Shown here in pieces: positions 16,418-26,996 of a stretch of 64,000 nucleotides of DNA. Within the stretch, counting starts at the first letter, position 1, and the number at the start of each line of letters is the position of its first letter. Position numbers and translations under genes: made by a program. This DNA comes from Halomonas sp. LBP4. GTDB taxonomy: Bacteria; Pseudomonadota; Gammaproteobacteria; Pseudomonadales; Halomonadaceae. Under the pieces are notes generated by a model that was given only the letters and a program-made list of their open reading frames with translations, had not been told where the DNA came from and did no database searches. Location of the stretch: assembly GCF_003202205.1 (NCBI RefSeq), contig NZ_PDOG01000001.1, positions 1,461,059 through 1,525,058 of the forward strand, in the 5' to 3' direction.

Positions 16418-17944
16418 ATGGAATTCCCAGTTCAGACGGGCAATCCCGTCAAGACCGAGACGGCCTGTATCGTGGTACCGGTGTTCAAGGATGGCGACCT
16501 CCTGCCCGCCGCCGCCAAGCTCGACGATGCCAGCGAGCGGCTGATCGGCCAGCTGATCGAGCGCGGCGATTTCGACCCCAAGCTGGGCAATGTGCAACTG
16601 ATTCCCTTCGCCCCCGGGGTCAGCGCCGAACGCCTGCTGCTGGTGGGACTGGGCAACCGGGACAAGTGCCGGGAGGGAGCCTTCCGCAAGGCCCTGGACG
16701 CCGCCTTCACTGCCCTGGCCGGGTTGCCGGTCGATGACGCCGCCGTGGCCTTCACCGACGTGTCGCTGCCCGACCGCGCCTGCGACTGGAAGGCCCACAT
16801 GGTGGCCGAGGCCGCCCAGCGCGCCGTCTACCGCTTCACCGAGTTCAAGTCGGAGCCGGCACCGGCCCCCAGGCTCGAGCGCGTCACCCTGCTGGTCAGC
16901 GAGAACGGCGATGCCGACTCGGCCCGCGAGGGCGCCCGCATCGGCAAGGCGGTGGGCGAAGGCGTCGCCTACACCCGCACCCTGGGTAACCTGCCGGGCA
17001 ACGTCTGCACCCCGCGCTACCTGGCCGAGCAGGCCGAGGCGCTGGGCAGGGCCTCCGACGGCGCGCTCTCCGTGGAGATCCTCGACGAGGAGGCGCTCGA
17101 GCGCCTGGGGGCCCTCAGCCTGCTCTCCGTGGGGCGCGGCAGCGATCAACCCTCGCGGCTGATCGTGATGCGCTACCAGGGCGCCGAGAGCCCCGACGAG
17201 GCCCCCCATGTGCTGGTGGGCAAGGGCATCACCTTCGACACCGGCGGCATCTCGCTCAAGCCCGGCGAGGCCATGGACGAGATGAAGTTCGACATGTGCG
17301 GTGCGGCCAGCGTGTTCGGTACCGTCAAGGCGATACTGGCCATCAAGCCGAAGCTCAACCTGGTGGGCATCGTCGCCGCCGCCGAGAACATGCCCGACGG
17401 CCGTGCCACCAAGCCCGGCGACATCATCAAGACCCTCAAGGGCCTCTCGGTGGAGGTGCTCAACACCGACGCCGAGGGCCGCCTGGTACTGTGCGACGCC
17501 CTGACCTATGCCGAGCGCTTCGAACCGGCCAGCGTGGTCGACATCGCCACCCTCACGGGGGCCGCGATCATCGCCCTGGGCCACCACGCCACCGGCCTGC
17601 TCTCCAACGACGACGACCTGGCGCTGGACCTGCTCGACGCCGGCGAGACCGCCTGGGACCGTGCCTGGCACCTGCCGCTGTGGGACGAGTACCAGGAGCA
17701 GCTCGACTCCAATTTCGCCGACCTGGCCAACATCGGTGGCCGCCCGGCGGGCACCATCACCGCCGCCTGCTTCCTCTCGCGCTTCGCCGACAAGTTCCCC
17801 TGGGCACACCTCGACATCGCCGGCACCGCCTGGACCTCCGGCAAGCAGAAAGGCGCCAGCGGCCGCCCGGTGGGCCTGCTGACCCAGTACCTGCTGGACC
17901 GCGAGGAGGAGACGAAGAGCGTGGAGAACGGCCGCGAGCTCTAA
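16418..17944 (+). CDS. pepA: leucyl aminopeptidase PepA
   Basis: This 508-residue M17-family cytosolic aminopeptidase begins MEFPVQTGNPVKTET, with GTGGAG just upstream. The C-terminal catalytic domain carries the two-metal site: GKGITFDTGGISLKPG (about residue 270), DMCGAASVFGT and the signature NTDAEGRLVL (about residue 350). The N-terminal domain is the variable DNA-binding half. In E. coli PepA also acts as an architectural factor in XerCD recombination and as a regulator of carAB. Here it heads a pepA-holC-valS series. Confidence 0.95.
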   Translation: MEFPVQTGNPVKTETACIVVPVFKDGDLLPAAAKLDDASERLIGQLIERGDFDPKLGNVQLIPFAPGVSAERLLLVGLGNRDKCREGAFRKALDAAFTALAGLPVDDAAVAFTDVSLPDRACDWKAHMVAEAAQRAVYRFTEFKSEPAPAPRLERVTLLVSENGDADSAREGARIGKAVGEGVAYTRTLGNLPGNVCTPRYLAEQAEALGRASDGALSVEILDEEALERLGALSLLSVGRGSDQPSRLIVMRYQGAESPDEAPHVLVGKGITFDTGGISLKPGEAMDEMKFDMCGAASVFGTVKAILAIKPKLNLVGIVAAAENMPDGRATKPGDIIKTLKGLSVEVLNTDAEGRLVLCDALTYAERFEPASVVDIATLTGAAIIALGHHATGLLSNDDDLALDLLDAGETAWDRAWHLPLWDEYQEQLDSNFADLANIGGRPAGTITAACFLSRFADKFPWAHLDIAGTAWTSGKQKGASGRPVGLLTQYLLDREEETKSVENGREL

Positions 17945-17959
17945 GAACGCCTGTACCAT

Positions 17960-17979
17960 GCCCTCTCCGACGAGAGGGC
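17960..17979. terminator. hairpin between pepA and holC
   Basis: GCCCTCTC, loop CGAC, GAGAGGGC: a perfect eight-base stem 15 bases after the pepA stop. There is no T-run, so it is more likely an mRNA-stabilising or partial-terminator hairpin than a strong intrinsic terminator. Confidence 0.4.
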
Positions 17980-18023
17980 GCCGGGGGCAGCCCTTATCTG
18001 CCTGGTTCTGAAAGGATCTCTCT

Positions 18024-18476
18024 TTGACCCGCGTCGACTTCTACATCCTGCCCGACACGACGCTGGAGGCGCGCCTCGGCTTCGCCTGTCGCCTGGCCGA
18101 GACCATCGCCCGCAAGGGCTACCGGCTGCACCTGCACGCCGAGGACGAGGCCATGGCCCGGGACCTCGACGACCGGCTGTGGACCTTCCGTCCCGACGCC
18201 TACCTGCCCCACGCCCTTGTGGACAGTAACCTGCTCGGCAGCGAGATGGCGTCGGGCGTGCCGGTAACCATCGGTTGGGAGGGCCCGCCGGCGCCGGAGC
18301 TTGCCGTGCAGGCGATGCTCAACCTGCACCCGGGCATCCCCGAGTGGTTCTCGCGCTTCGAACGGGTGGCCGAGATCATCAACCAGCACCAGGACGTGCT
18401 GACCGCCAAGCGCGAATGCTGGCAGACCTACAAGCAACGCGGCTATCCGGTCAAGGCCCATCAGTTACGTGGCTAG
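18024..18476 (+). CDS. holC: DNA polymerase III chi subunit HolC
   Basis: A 150-residue protein is read from a TTG start (TTGACCCGCGTCGAC) with AAAGGA upstream. It begins TRVDFYILPDTTLEARLGFA, and the family motifs AEDEAMARDLDDRLWTFRPD and YLPHALV are present. Chi binds single-stranded DNA-binding protein and, with psi, links it to the clamp loader of the replicative polymerase. The pepA-holC-valS order is conserved in gammaproteobacteria. The TTG start is unusual but no better ATG is available in frame. Confidence 0.93.
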   Translation: MTRVDFYILPDTTLEARLGFACRLAETIARKGYRLHLHAEDEAMARDLDDRLWTFRPDAYLPHALVDSNLLGSEMASGVPVTIGWEGPPAPELAVQAMLNLHPGIPEWFSRFERVAEIINQHQDVLTAKRECWQTYKQRGYPVKAHQLRG

Positions 18477-18566
18477 GGCAATCGGCGCTGACGATGGAGG
18501 GACGCCGAGGCCGCGACTTCTTGGGGTCTATCCCTGCGGGTCTTCGCTGAAGATATCGGCGGCATG

Positions 18567-18664
18567 GCCCCTTTGGGGTCAGACCTCAGCCGAACCTGCA
18601 AGCCCTCAGTCATGCACATGACAAGCGGCTTCAACACCGCCGGGGCCTGACCTCAAAGGGACCG
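18567..18664. repeat. REPIN-like inverted repeat element, copy 1 (degenerate)
   Basis: The left arm CCCTTTGGGGTCAGACCTC and right arm GGGGCCTGACCTCAAAGGG pair over 19 bases with three mismatches, and enclose about 54 bases. Arms and interior match a second, cleaner copy at 22811-22904. In both, the last bases before the right arm are CACCGCC. The nested GGTCAGACC palindrome is characteristic of REP doublets mobilised in trans by REP-associated tyrosine transposases. Confidence 0.7.
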
Positions 18665-18702
18665 CCAACGCTGGAGGCCCACTCTCTGCGCGGTCAGTCG
18701 AG

Positions 18703-18732
18703 CTGACGATCAAGGCCTCATCGCGCTATAAT
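18703..18732 (+). promoter_or_regulatory. putative sigma-70 promoter of valS
   Basis: A perfect -10 hexamer TATAAT (18727-18732) lies 18 bases after CTGACG (18703-18708), a fair -35. This is about 80 bases ahead of the valS start and just downstream of the REPIN-like element. Confidence 0.55.
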
Positions 18733-18810
18733 CGGGCCCATTTTTCGATGAATTCCTGCTGCCCGGCCCGCCCCCGGCCGGCGCTGCCCATTTCTGGACC
18801 CGGAACGCCC

Positions 18811-21660
<2,850 letters not shown>

Positions 21661-21679
21661 TCTTGCCCCCCGGGTATCG

Positions 21680-21708
21680 ACAACGGCCCGCCCCAGGCGG
21701 GCCGTTGT
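21680..21708. terminator. bidirectional hairpin terminator after valS
   Basis: ACAACGGCCCGCC, loop CCA, GGCGGGCCGTTGT: a perfect 13-base stem between the converging valS and META-domain lipoprotein genes. There is no long T-run on either side, but the strength and position suit a shared transcription end. Confidence 0.7.
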
Positions 21709-21723
21709 CATGCCGAGGCCTGC

Positions 21724-22173
21724 TCAGTCGGCGCGGCGCCAGCCGCCCAATACCCGCTGGTCCGGGCCGAAGAACACCAGCCGGTCGTGGTCGATCAGGT
21801 AGCGGTGGGCGTTCTCCATCATCCCGGTGACGCGCCGGGCGTCCTCCCCCTGGGGACAGGCCCGGCGGGTGGTGGCGAGCTCGGTGAACTCGATGCGATT
21901 GCCCTCGCCCAGCCGCACCCGGCCATTCAGCTGGTTGCAGCCGTCGCTGCCGCTCACCCGGCCGTCCGGCGCGACTACGATGTGAGGAGTTTCGGGCATC
22001 GAGAGGCGCTCGTCGGTCCCCACCAGCAGCAGGTTCCAGCGCGGTCCCACCACCGGCCCCTCCAGCGCGGCCGTCCGTGCACCGGGTTCGGGAACGGGAC
22101 GGCTGCTGCAGGCGGCCAGCGTGAGCGCCCCCAGCAGCAGGGCGAGCGACTTGGCGAAGCGATTGGTCGTCAT
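21724..22173 (-). CDS. META domain-containing lipoprotein (HslJ-like)
   Basis: The product has 149 residues from MTTNRFAKSLALLLGALTLA. The lipobox LAAC gives lipidation at about residue 22, followed by SSRPVPEPGA. The mature part is a META domain, related to HslJ: RWNLLLVGTDERL, then PHIVVAPDGRVSGSDGCNQL and NRIEFTELATTRRACPQGED. The GSDGCNQLNG motif and its paired cysteine are the domain hallmark. META lipoproteins are small periplasmic proteins linked to envelope stress and novobiocin resistance (HslJ). An ATG seven codons upstream is less likely. Confidence 0.85.
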   Translation of the reverse strand: MTTNRFAKSLALLLGALTLAACSSRPVPEPGARTAALEGPVVGPRWNLLLVGTDERLSMPETPHIVVAPDGRVSGSDGCNQLNGRVRLGEGNRIEFTELATTRRACPQGEDARRVTGMMENAHRYLIDHDRLVFFGPDQRVLGGWRRAD

Positions 22174-22286
22174 GATATCTTCCTTGAGGCTCACAGCGGT
22201 TCATGCCGATGCTCGGCGCCGAGGGCCAAGCTTGCATCAGCCGGCGCCCGCAGACAATTCCCCCGCCGCACGACAAGGACCTCGTC

Positions 22287-22691
22287 ATGTTCCATGCCCT
22301 TCACAACGACGCCCTCGGCAAGCTGATCCTGCGCCTGACGGTAGCCGGCCTGCTGCTGCCCCACGGCCTGACCAAGCTGCTCAACCCCGGCAGCCTGACC
22401 TGGATCGGCGATACCCTCTCCGCCCAAGGCCTGCCCAGCTTCCTCGCCTATGGCGTGCTGATCGGAGAACTCGTCGCCCCCCTGATGGCCATCATCGGCA
22501 TCCAGACGCGCCTGGCTGGCCTACTGATGGCCGCCAACATGGTGGTGGCGATCTTCCTGGCCCATATGCACCAGCTCACCGAGTTCACCAGCAACGGCGG
22601 CTGGGCCCTGGAGGTGCAGGGGCTCTTCCTGTTCGGTGCCGTGGCCCTCGTCTTCCTCGGCAGCGGACGCATGGCCTGGCGCCCGGATTGA
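22287..22691 (+). CDS. DoxX family membrane protein
   Basis: A 134-residue protein from MFHALHNDALGKLILRLTVA has four hydrophobic helices. LTVAGLLLPHGLTKLLNPGS and GVLIGELVAPLMAIIGIQTR carry the conserved DoxX/YphA pattern (G-x-x-K and G-E-x-x-x-P). The family includes subunits of thiosulfate:quinone oxidoreductase and uncharacterised membrane proteins linked to redox stress. No partner gene is adjacent. Upstream frame extensions overlap the divergent META lipoprotein promoter. Confidence 0.85.
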   Translation: MFHALHNDALGKLILRLTVAGLLLPHGLTKLLNPGSLTWIGDTLSAQGLPSFLAYGVLIGELVAPLMAIIGIQTRLAGLLMAANMVVAIFLAHMHQLTEFTSNGGWALEVQGLFLFGAVALVFLGSGRMAWRPD

Positions 22692-23037
22692 TCCGTCATC
22701 CAGCGAGAAAGCGCAGTTTACAATCGGGTAAATGAGCATTTTAAGCCTGACGAATCTCCACGTTTTTCTCGATGTTGACAGCATGTTCGCCGAAAAAGGC
22801 GCCGAGTCTGCCCCTATGGGGTCAGACCCCAGCCAAGTCACGAAGCCCGTCATGGTGCGCCTTGCGAGCGGATTCGACACCGCCGGGGTCTGACCCCATA
22901 GGGACCGGCAGCGCTGGCAGCTTGCCACCCACCCATGCCCAATGCATTGATAATGCTGAAATATTTCTGGGAGTGCCTCGGATTTTAAGCCGGTTTCAAT
23001 GCCGTATGAGCGAGCGCAGCCAGCTTTCGCCTGGATG
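22692..23037. other. AT-richer intergenic region with REPIN copy 2
   Basis: The gap holds a near-perfect REPIN-like element and, at 22728-22795 on the minus strand, a short frame ending EHAVNIEKNVEIRQA before a TAA stop. That could be the tail of a lost gene. The composition is visibly lower in GC than the flanking genes. No intact gene was found. Confidence 0.5.
22811..22904. repeat. REPIN-like inverted repeat element, copy 2 (intact)
   Basis: CCCTATGGGGTCAGACCCC (22812-22830) and GGGGTCTGACCCCATAGGG (22885-22903) are a perfect 19-base inverted repeat separated by 54 bases. Each arm contains its own palindrome GGGGTCAGACCCC or its complement. The element is homologous over its length to copy 1 at 18567-18664. 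This layout (two inverted REP units around a short spacer) defines a REPIN. Confidence 0.8.
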
Positions 23038-23478
23038 TCACCAGGTGCCGGTATTCTCCATCGATACCCAGGGCTCCTTCGGGGGCAGGGCCTCGCCCTT
23101 CTGCAGCAGCTCGACGGAGATCCCGTCGGGGCTCCTGACGAAGGCCATGTGACCGTCCCGGGGCGGGCGATTGATGGTCACGCCCCCCGCCTGCAGCTTC
23201 TCGCAGAGAGCGTAGATGTCGTCGACCCGGTAGGCCAGGTGACCGAAGTTGCGCCCGCCGGTGTATTCTTCGGGCTCCCAGTTCCAGGTCAGCTCCAGCT
23301 CCGGCGCCTTGAGTTCGGCGGAGCGCGCCTCGTCCTCCGGCGCGGCGAGGAAGACCAGGGTGAAGCGCCCCTTCTCGTTCTCCTTGCGGCGCACCTCCTT
23401 GAGGCCCAGCAGGTCGCAATAGAAGCGCAGGGAGGCGTCCAGATCGCTGACGCGAACCATGGTGTGCAGGTACTGCAT
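23038..23478 (-). CDS. gloA: lactoylglutathione lyase (glyoxalase I)
   Basis: This 146-residue VOC protein from [20 protein letters not shown] aligns in pattern with E. coli GloA. The four metal ligands are in place: H5, the glutamate of ELELTWNW, the histidine of FGHLAYRV and the glutamate of SVELLQ. Glyoxalase I isomerises the hemithioacetal of methylglyoxal and glutathione to S-lactoylglutathione for detoxification. It is divergent from tag. Upstream frame extensions overlap the shared promoter region and are not used. Confidence 0.88.
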   Translation of the reverse strand: MQYLHTMVRVSDLDASLRFYCDLLGLKEVRRKENEKGRFTLVFLAAPEDEARSAELKAPELELTWNWEPEEYTGGRNFGHLAYRVDDIYALCEKLQAGGVTINRPPRDGHMAFVRSPDGISVELLQKGEALPPKEPWVSMENTGTW

Positions 23479-23651
23479 GGCGATGTCCTTCTCCTGGGTC
23501 GTGGATCGGTGAGTGCAGGCGTTGAAGATCTCGGGAGGGCGGTCGACACGGCCGGGGGGCTGTGTGTCATGACGCCTGCTCCCGGAGTGTAATAAGGTAG
23601 ACGGGTATTGTCGGCAATCCGACCTTTCCCTGCCAAGATCGAGAGCCATCG

Positions 23652-24191
23652 ATGAGCCACTACTGTGACCTGGCACCGGGTCATCCGTTTCACGGCCCCT
23701 ACCACGATCGCGAATACGGCTTCCCGGTCGCCGACGACACCGCGCTCTTCGAGCGCCTGGTCCTGGAGATCAACCAGGCGGGCCTGTCCTGGCTCACCGT
23801 GCTGAAGAAACGCGACGCCTTCCGGCGAGCCTTCGAGGGCTTCGCGATCGAGCGGATCGCCGACTATGGCGAGGCCGAGCGCGAGCGCCTGCTGACCGAC
23901 GCCGGCATCATCCGCAACCGTCTCAAGGTTGAGGCGACGATCCACAACGCCGCGGTGATCCAGGGTCTGCAGGCCGAGCACGGCAGCTTCCGCGCCTGGC
24001 TCGACCACCACCACCCGCTCTCCCATGACGACTGGGTACGGCTGTTCCGGCGTACCTTCCGCTTCACCGGGCCGGAGATCGTCAAGGAATTCCTGATGAG
24101 CACCGGCTACCTGTCCGGCGCCCACCGCGACGACTGCCCGGTGCACGCGCGCATCCTCGTGGCCGGCCCCGCCTGGGCACAGCGGTTCTGA
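23652..24191 (+). CDS. tag: DNA-3-methyladenine glycosylase I
   Basis: This 179-residue base-excision repair enzyme begins [20 protein letters not shown] and EYGFPVADD. The zinc-snap residues are visible as the N-terminal C5 with HxxH-type histidines, and the C-terminal [28 protein letters not shown] is the helix-hairpin region and substrate pocket. Tag removes 3-methyladenine from alkylated DNA. It is followed by the YdjM-type gene after 63 bases. Confidence 0.93.
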   Translation: MSHYCDLAPGHPFHGPYHDREYGFPVADDTALFERLVLEINQAGLSWLTVLKKRDAFRRAFEGFAIERIADYGEAERERLLTDAGIIRNRLKVEATIHNAAVIQGLQAEHGSFRAWLDHHHPLSHDDWVRLFRRTFRFTGPEIVKEFLMSTGYLSGAHRDDCPVHARILVAGPAWAQRF

Positions 24192-24254
24192 GCGGGAACC
24201 GCTCGCGACCCGGAGCATCACAGAAAGGTTGGAACACGCCAGGGGGCACGAATC

Positions 24255-25322
24255 ATGGATCCCGTTACCCAAGTGGCGCTGGGCGCCTCGATCGGCGGTG
24301 TGGTGCTGGGTCGCCGGTTGGGCCGCAAGGCGGTGCTGATCGGGGCGGTGCTGGGCACCCTGCCCGACCTGGACGTGGTCATCGACTACGGCGATGCCGT
24401 GGCCGACATCACCGAGCACCGCGGCTTTTCCCACTCGCTCTTCGTGCTCTCGGGCCTGGCCACCCTGCTCGCCCTGCTCGCCGCCCGCTTCGCCCCGCCC
24501 CGGGACATCGCCTTCCGCCGCTGGTGGGCCTTCTTCGGGCTCTGCCTGGTGACCCATCCGCTGCTCGATGCCCTGACCACCTACGGCACCCAGCTGTGGT
24601 GGCCGCTGGACGTGCGCCCGTCGGCCTGGCCGATCGTGTTCATCATCGACCCGCTCTATACCCTGCCACTGCTGGTGGGTATCGGCGTGGCCCTGGTCGG
24701 CGGCAACGGCCGGCGCGGCCCCGCCTGGGGCCTGGCGCTCTCCACGGCCTACCTGGTGTTCGCGGTGGGCGCCAAGACCCTGGTGGAGCAGCGCCTCGAG
24801 CCGGTGCTGGTCGGTCACGGCCTCGCGGAGGCCCCACGGCTGGTACAGCCGACGCCCTTCAATACCCTGCTGTGGCGGGTGACGGTGGTCGACGGCGACC
24901 GGCAGTACGAGACCCTGCTCGGACTCTTCGACGGCGACCGCGCGCCAGAACTGGAGACCTACTCCCGCGGCGCCGAGCTGGAACCGGTGGCCCTGGCGAG
25001 CCGGCGTGGCGCCAGGCTCGACTGGTTCGCCGGCCCCTTCCTGCGCTACGAGGTGCGCGAGCTCGATGGCCGGGAGACCCTGGTGGCCACCGACCTGCGC
25101 CTCGGCTTTCCGGGCTTCCACCCCTTCAGCTTCACCCTGGCGATCCGCGACGGCGGCGACTGGCAACCGCTGGACGTCCCCCAGCAGGTGCCTGCCCCCG
25201 CCCGAAGCAACCGCGATGCCCTCGCGCGGCTCGGCGCCCGCATCCTCAACCCGGAGGCGTCACTCTGCACCAGCGCCTTCGTGGCCAGCCGGTGGGTGGT
25301 CAGCCGCCCCGGCTGGTGCTGA
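24255..25322 (+). CDS. YdjM/DUF457-type inner-membrane metal-dependent hydrolase
   Basis: The protein has 355 residues. The N-terminal half has PVTQVALGASIGGVVLGRRL, then LGTLPDLDVVID and ITEHRGFSHSLFV. The aspartates and histidines form the putative metal site of the YdjM family (PF04307), and the segments alternate with transmembrane helices (LATLLALLAARF, AFFGLCLVTHPLLD). The C-terminal 160 residues are a soluble domain without a name. In E. coli YdjM is a LexA-regulated membrane protein; no LexA box was seen here. Its enzymatic activity is unproven. Confidence 0.8.
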   Translation: MDPVTQVALGASIGGVVLGRRLGRKAVLIGAVLGTLPDLDVVIDYGDAVADITEHRGFSHSLFVLSGLATLLALLAARFAPPRDIAFRRWWAFFGLCLVTHPLLDALTTYGTQLWWPLDVRPSAWPIVFIIDPLYTLPLLVGIGVALVGGNGRRGPAWGLALSTAYLVFAVGAKTLVEQRLEPVLVGHGLAEAPRLVQPTPFNTLLWRVTVVDGDRQYETLLGLFDGDRAPELETYSRGAELEPVALASRRGARLDWFAGPFLRYEVRELDGRETLVATDLRLGFPGFHPFSFTLAIRDGGDWQPLDVPQQVPAPARSNRDALARLGARILNPEASLCTSAFVASRWVVSRPGWC

Positions 25323-25412
25323 GCCTGCCCTCCCGGCCGAGTGCAGACGCCAAGGCGGGCTGGCCATTCGGCCACCCCGCTCGCGTACGACACCCGCCGT
25401 TGATCGTGGCGG

Positions 25413-26021
25413 TTACAGGCGCGCCACCAGGCTGTCGATGGCCTGCTTCGCCTCCTTCAGGGCGGCCTCGCGGTGGCCCTCGCCCATGGCGAGGCCCTCG
25501 GCGTAGACCACGTCCACCTCGGTGATGCCGATCAGGCCCAGCATGCCCTTCAGGTGCGGGGTCTGGCTGTCCAGCGGCGTGCCGGCGTACTGGCCGCCGC
25601 GGGCCGCCAGGATCACCGCCCGCTTGCCCTCGACCAGCCCTCGAGGGCCCTGCTCGGTGTAGCGGAAGGTCTCGCCGGCACGCAGCACCCGGTCGAACCA
25701 GGCCTTGAGCTGGGACGGAATGCCCAGGTTGTAGAGCGGCACCGCCAGCACCAGCACGTCGTGGTCACGCAGCTCGGCGATCAGGGCATCGGAGCGGGCC
25801 GCCAGGTCACGCTGCTCGGCCGTGCGCTCGGCCACCGGCACCTGCCAGCTGCCGAGCTCGGCGGGGCCGAGATGGGGCAGCTCGTCGGCGACCAGGTCGC
25901 GGCTGGTCACCTCGAGACCGTCGCGTCCGGCGGCGCGCTCCTTGAAGTGTTCGGCCAGGGCGATGGACTGGCCCTGGTGGCCCAGGATGGAGGACGTGAT
26001 GACGAGGGCGCGGGTAGTCAT
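25413..26021 (-). CDS. azoR: FMN-dependent NADH-azoreductase
   Basis: This 202-residue flavodoxin-fold quinone/azo reductase starts MTTRALVITSSILGHQGQSI, with CAAGGAG upstream. The FMN phosphate loop SSILGHQGQS and VPLYNLGIPSQLKAWFDRVL match AzoR. AARGGQYAGTPLDSQ is the second flavin contact. AzoR reduces azo dyes and quinones by two-electron transfer with NADH and protects against thiol-specific stress. A palindrome just before the start may be its operator (26037-26054). Confidence 0.93.
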   Translation of the reverse strand: MTTRALVITSSILGHQGQSIALAEHFKERAAGRDGLEVTSRDLVADELPHLGPAELGSWQVPVAERTAEQRDLAARSDALIAELRDHDVLVLAVPLYNLGIPSQLKAWFDRVLRAGETFRYTEQGPRGLVEGKRAVILAARGGQYAGTPLDSQTPHLKGMLGLIGITEVDVVYAEGLAMGEGHREAALKEAKQAIDSLVARL

Positions 26022-26036
26022 GGCAATCTCCTTGAG

Positions 26037-26054
26037 TCATTAACAGGGTAATGA
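26037..26054. promoter_or_regulatory. inverted repeat upstream of azoR
   Basis: TCATTA, six-base spacer, TAATGA: a perfect interrupted palindrome 16 bases upstream of the azoR start codon, overlapping the likely transcription start. It is a candidate operator for a quinone- or thiol-stress repressor. Confidence 0.4.
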
Positions 26055-26136
26055 TTGCCATTCTAGGTGGAATTTTTACAACGAAAAGCGCAAAAAACCG
26101 CGGCCCACATTCGACAAAGTCGAAAGCCTGAGGCCT

Positions 26137-26895
26137 TTAGGGGGCGATGCCCTGGCCACAGCCCCGATAGGTTTCGCCGTCGATGGTCAGGGTCACGCGA
26201 GCCGGGAAGGGCTCGCCGCTCATGTCGTCGAAGCAGGCCTGCCCCTCGATGCGCAGCTCGAAGGGGGTGTCGGCCCGGCCGCTGGCCAGGATCATGCGCC
26301 CCTCGCCGTTGTCCAGGGTGGTGACCCGATACGGCAGGGTCAGCTGGCGACTGCCGTAGTCGAGCAGCAGGTCGATCTCGGCCACGTCGCTGGGCAGGCT
26401 GGCCACCCAGCCCGGCTCGTTGCCGCGGGCATGGAACATGACGCCGGGACGATCGTGGCGGGTCAGGGACGTGCGCGCCAGGTCGCGGGAGCAGTCGAGG
26501 CGGCCGCTGGGGCTCTCCACCACGGCCGCCTCGCCCTTGTTCCAGAAGCTGAGGTCGTCCTGCTGGTAGCGGGCACCGCTGGCCACCACCGCCGGCGACA
26601 ACCGCCAGGCGCCGTGGGCCGACCAGAGCCGTAGCTCGTCGTCGGGATGCGCCGTGACCAGGTCCTGGGCCGGGGTACAGCGCCAGGCGACGAACGCCTC
26701 GGCGCCGCCGGCGAAGAAGGCCGAGGGCATCAGCGGTGCGGTGGGTTGCACGACCTTGCCGCCATCACCCGCGGAGCGGTCGGCGACCTCGGGGCGCCCC
26801 TCGCCACCCGGGGCGGCGGCGCAACCGGCCAGCACCAGGGCAGCGCCAAGCAGCAGCGGGACGGGCCGGGCGAGAACGGCGGAAGGACGAGACAT
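26137..26895 (-). CDS. MliC-like/COG3650-type lipoprotein
   Basis: The product has 252 residues from MSRPSAVLARPVPLLLGAAL. The lipobox LAGC places lipidation at about residue 25, followed by AAAPGGEGR. The first domain (VAWRCTPAQDLVTAHPDDEL, ASGARYQQDDLSFWNKGEAA) resembles the MliC/lysozyme-inhibitor barrel, with W-x-C and the later S-G-R-L-D-C. The second domain (GVMFHARGNEPGWVASL, QACFDDMSGEPFPARVTLTI, YRGCGQ) is the COG3650-like unit with its GNEPGW motif and cysteine pair. It is a probable periplasmic protein that inhibits lysozyme or binds wall fragments; the role is inferred from domain resemblance only. Confidence 0.75.
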   Translation of the reverse strand: MSRPSAVLARPVPLLLGAALVLAGCAAAPGGEGRPEVADRSAGDGGKVVQPTAPLMPSAFFAGGAEAFVAWRCTPAQDLVTAHPDDELRLWSAHGAWRLSPAVVASGARYQQDDLSFWNKGEAAVVESPSGRLDCSRDLARTSLTRHDRPGVMFHARGNEPGWVASLPSDVAEIDLLLDYGSRQLTLPYRVTTLDNGEGRMILASGRADTPFELRIEGQACFDDMSGEPFPARVTLTIDGETYRGCGQGIAP

Positions 26896-26996
26896 GGCGG
26901 CTCCTTGCGTGGTGTCGTATTCCCTGATGACGCCAGGATACCAGCCACCGCGGCCTCGCGCTCCGCCAACCGCCCCCACCCGCTCAACGCCCAGCC

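Larger units (their letters stand above)
18477..18810. other. holC-valS intergenic region with REPIN-like element and valS promoter
   Basis: This 334-base gap has no gene. It holds a REPIN-like inverted repeat (18567-18664) and, further on, a good sigma-70-like promoter for valS. The remainder shows no recognised structure. Confidence 0.6.
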
